DNA of 64,000 bases from Kineosporia babensis (GTDB lineage: Bacteria; Actinomycetota; Actinomycetes; Actinomycetales; Kineosporiaceae), in assembly GCF_021129305.1 (NCBI RefSeq), contig NZ_JAJOMB010000001.1, positions 124,001 through 188,000 on the forward strand. The letters run 5' to 3'. The position numbers and the translations under genes are program-made. The notes beneath the pieces were generated by a model. It was given only the letters and a program-made list of their open reading frames with translations, was not told the origin of the DNA and did no database searches. Positions 63,401-64,000 of this stretch are shown piece after piece. The number at the start of each line of letters is the position of its first letter. Position 1 is the first letter of the stretch.

Positions 63401-64000
63401 ATGCGGGCATACCGACCGATCGCAGACCGGCGACGGCAACTGATCGACGCCGGAATTGCCATCGGTGAGCGCGAGGGCGTGGCGGCGGTGACGGCCCGCC
63501 GGGTCGCCTCAGAGGCGGGTGTGTCGCTCGGCCTGGTCTCGTACTGCTTCGCCACCAAGGACGACCTGACCGTGGCGATGGCCGCGCGAATCGCTGAGGA
63601 CACGGCCGAAGCTGCCGACTTCCCGCTCGACCTGAGCCCGCCCCCGATCCCGGAACTGGTGCCCGCCGGAGCCCGCAGCGCCGAGGCCACACCCCGCGCC
63701 ACCCCGGGCGTCCGCAGCACCGCCGAGCGCTCGGCCGAACTGGAGCACGCGCTGCAGGAGGCGCTGGGGCGGCTCTGGGCCCTGCACGAGGCCACCCCCG
63801 GCCGGCAGTTGCTGACCTACGAGATCACCACCCGCGCCCTGCGCGAACCCCGACTCAACGACGTGGCCCAGCAGCAGTACGACACCACCGTGCGCACCTG
63901 CGGGGCGGTACTGGCGCACGTGGCCGACCAGGTCGGCGTGGCCTGGGACCGGGAGATCGACGAGATCGCCTCCCTGGTGGTGATGGCGATCGACGGCGCC
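63401..64000 (+). CDS. TetR-family regulator, 3'-truncated by the window edge
   Basis: The frame from the ATG at 63401 is open to the window end (200 codons). The N-terminal helix-turn-helix is recognisable (RRRQLIDAGIAIGEREGVAAVTARRVASEAGVSLGLVSYCFATKDDL). A variable Pro/Ala-rich ligand domain follows. It is preceded by a 22-bp palindrome that is probably its own operator. The target genes would lie beyond the window or be the gene itself. Confidence 0.85.
   Translation, partial: MRAYRPIADRRRQLIDAGIAIGEREGVAAVTARRVASEAGVSLGLVSYCFATKDDLTVAMAARIAEDTAEAADFPLDLSPPPIPELVPAGARSAEATPRATPGVRSTAERSAELEHALQEALGRLWALHEATPGRQLLTYEITTRALREPRLNDVAQQQYDTTVRTCGAVLAHVADQVGVAWDREIDEIASLVVMAIDGA

Overview
The window reads as chromosomal DNA of a high-GC actinobacterium. 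It is uniformly GC-rich, many genes start with GTG or TTG, and ATGA or GTGA stop/start overlaps are common. Several families are typical of Actinomycetota: Lsr2, a PknB-type kinase, an F420/PPOX-type oxidoreductase, a SigE-family sigma factor, fused isobutyryl-CoA mutase, GuaB1 and Tat/Sec-exported polysaccharide hydrolases. A Kineosporia-like or other soil/filamentous genus is a guess. I saw no rRNA, tRNA, CRISPR array, insertion sequence or phage module.

Layout. 1-4.9 kb: the 3' part of a MoxR ATPase, a DUF5682 protein, a 45-residue ORF, a P-loop kinase and a VOC protein. 5-7.4 kb: a SigE-family sigma factor with a membrane partner, and a secreted paralogue of that partner; both carry two copies of the same ~100-residue domain. 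7.5-14.6 kb: a SUKH protein, GuaB1, a NitT/TauT-type ABC importer operon (fused permease, ATPase, MgsA-C-like protein, lipoprotein) with a structured leader, and a nucleoside 2-deoxyribosyltransferase. 14.6-20.1 kb: a formylglycine-generating-enzyme-like protein, a GH16 hydrolase, a zinc-ribbon/coiled-coil protein paired with a zinc-ribbon membrane serine protease, and a GH18 chitinase with an AT-rich operator. 20.2-28.6 kb: an ABC-F protein behind a leader peptide containing MRLR, an MDR dehydrogenase, an Rrf2 regulator divergent from two NmrA-like reductases with twin operators, two secreted RTX-like repeat proteins, a GvpU-like orphan, MerR, an SDR and DUF3817. 28.7-36.9 kb: a DrrAB-type exporter, a small acidic protein, DUF1992, RecQ, Pta and a zinc alcohol dehydrogenase. 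37.2-42.7 kb: an envelope cluster (lipoprotein plus GT2 glycosyltransferase, sialidase, CapA-like lipoprotein). 42.7-49.2 kb: a GGDEF protein, an ArsB/NhaD-type transporter, GNAT, a PrmC-like methyltransferase, a sodium:solute symporter with a small subunit, and a PPOX oxidoreductase. 49.2-54.6 kb: a cytosolic BtuF-like protein, MarR, fused B12-dependent mutase and a second GH16. 54.8-64 kb: a 1417-residue low-complexity membrane protein, an azoreductase, a Ser/Thr kinase, an MFS transporter, Lsr2 and a truncated TetR.

The most distinctive observations are the probable drug-sensing attenuator ahead of the ABC-F gene, the duplicated domain shared by the sigma-factor partner and a secreted neighbour, the twin Rrf2 operators, the zinc-ribbon protease pair, and the giant repeat-rich membrane protein. 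Many start sites were chosen from ribosome-binding sites and differ from the longest open frame.
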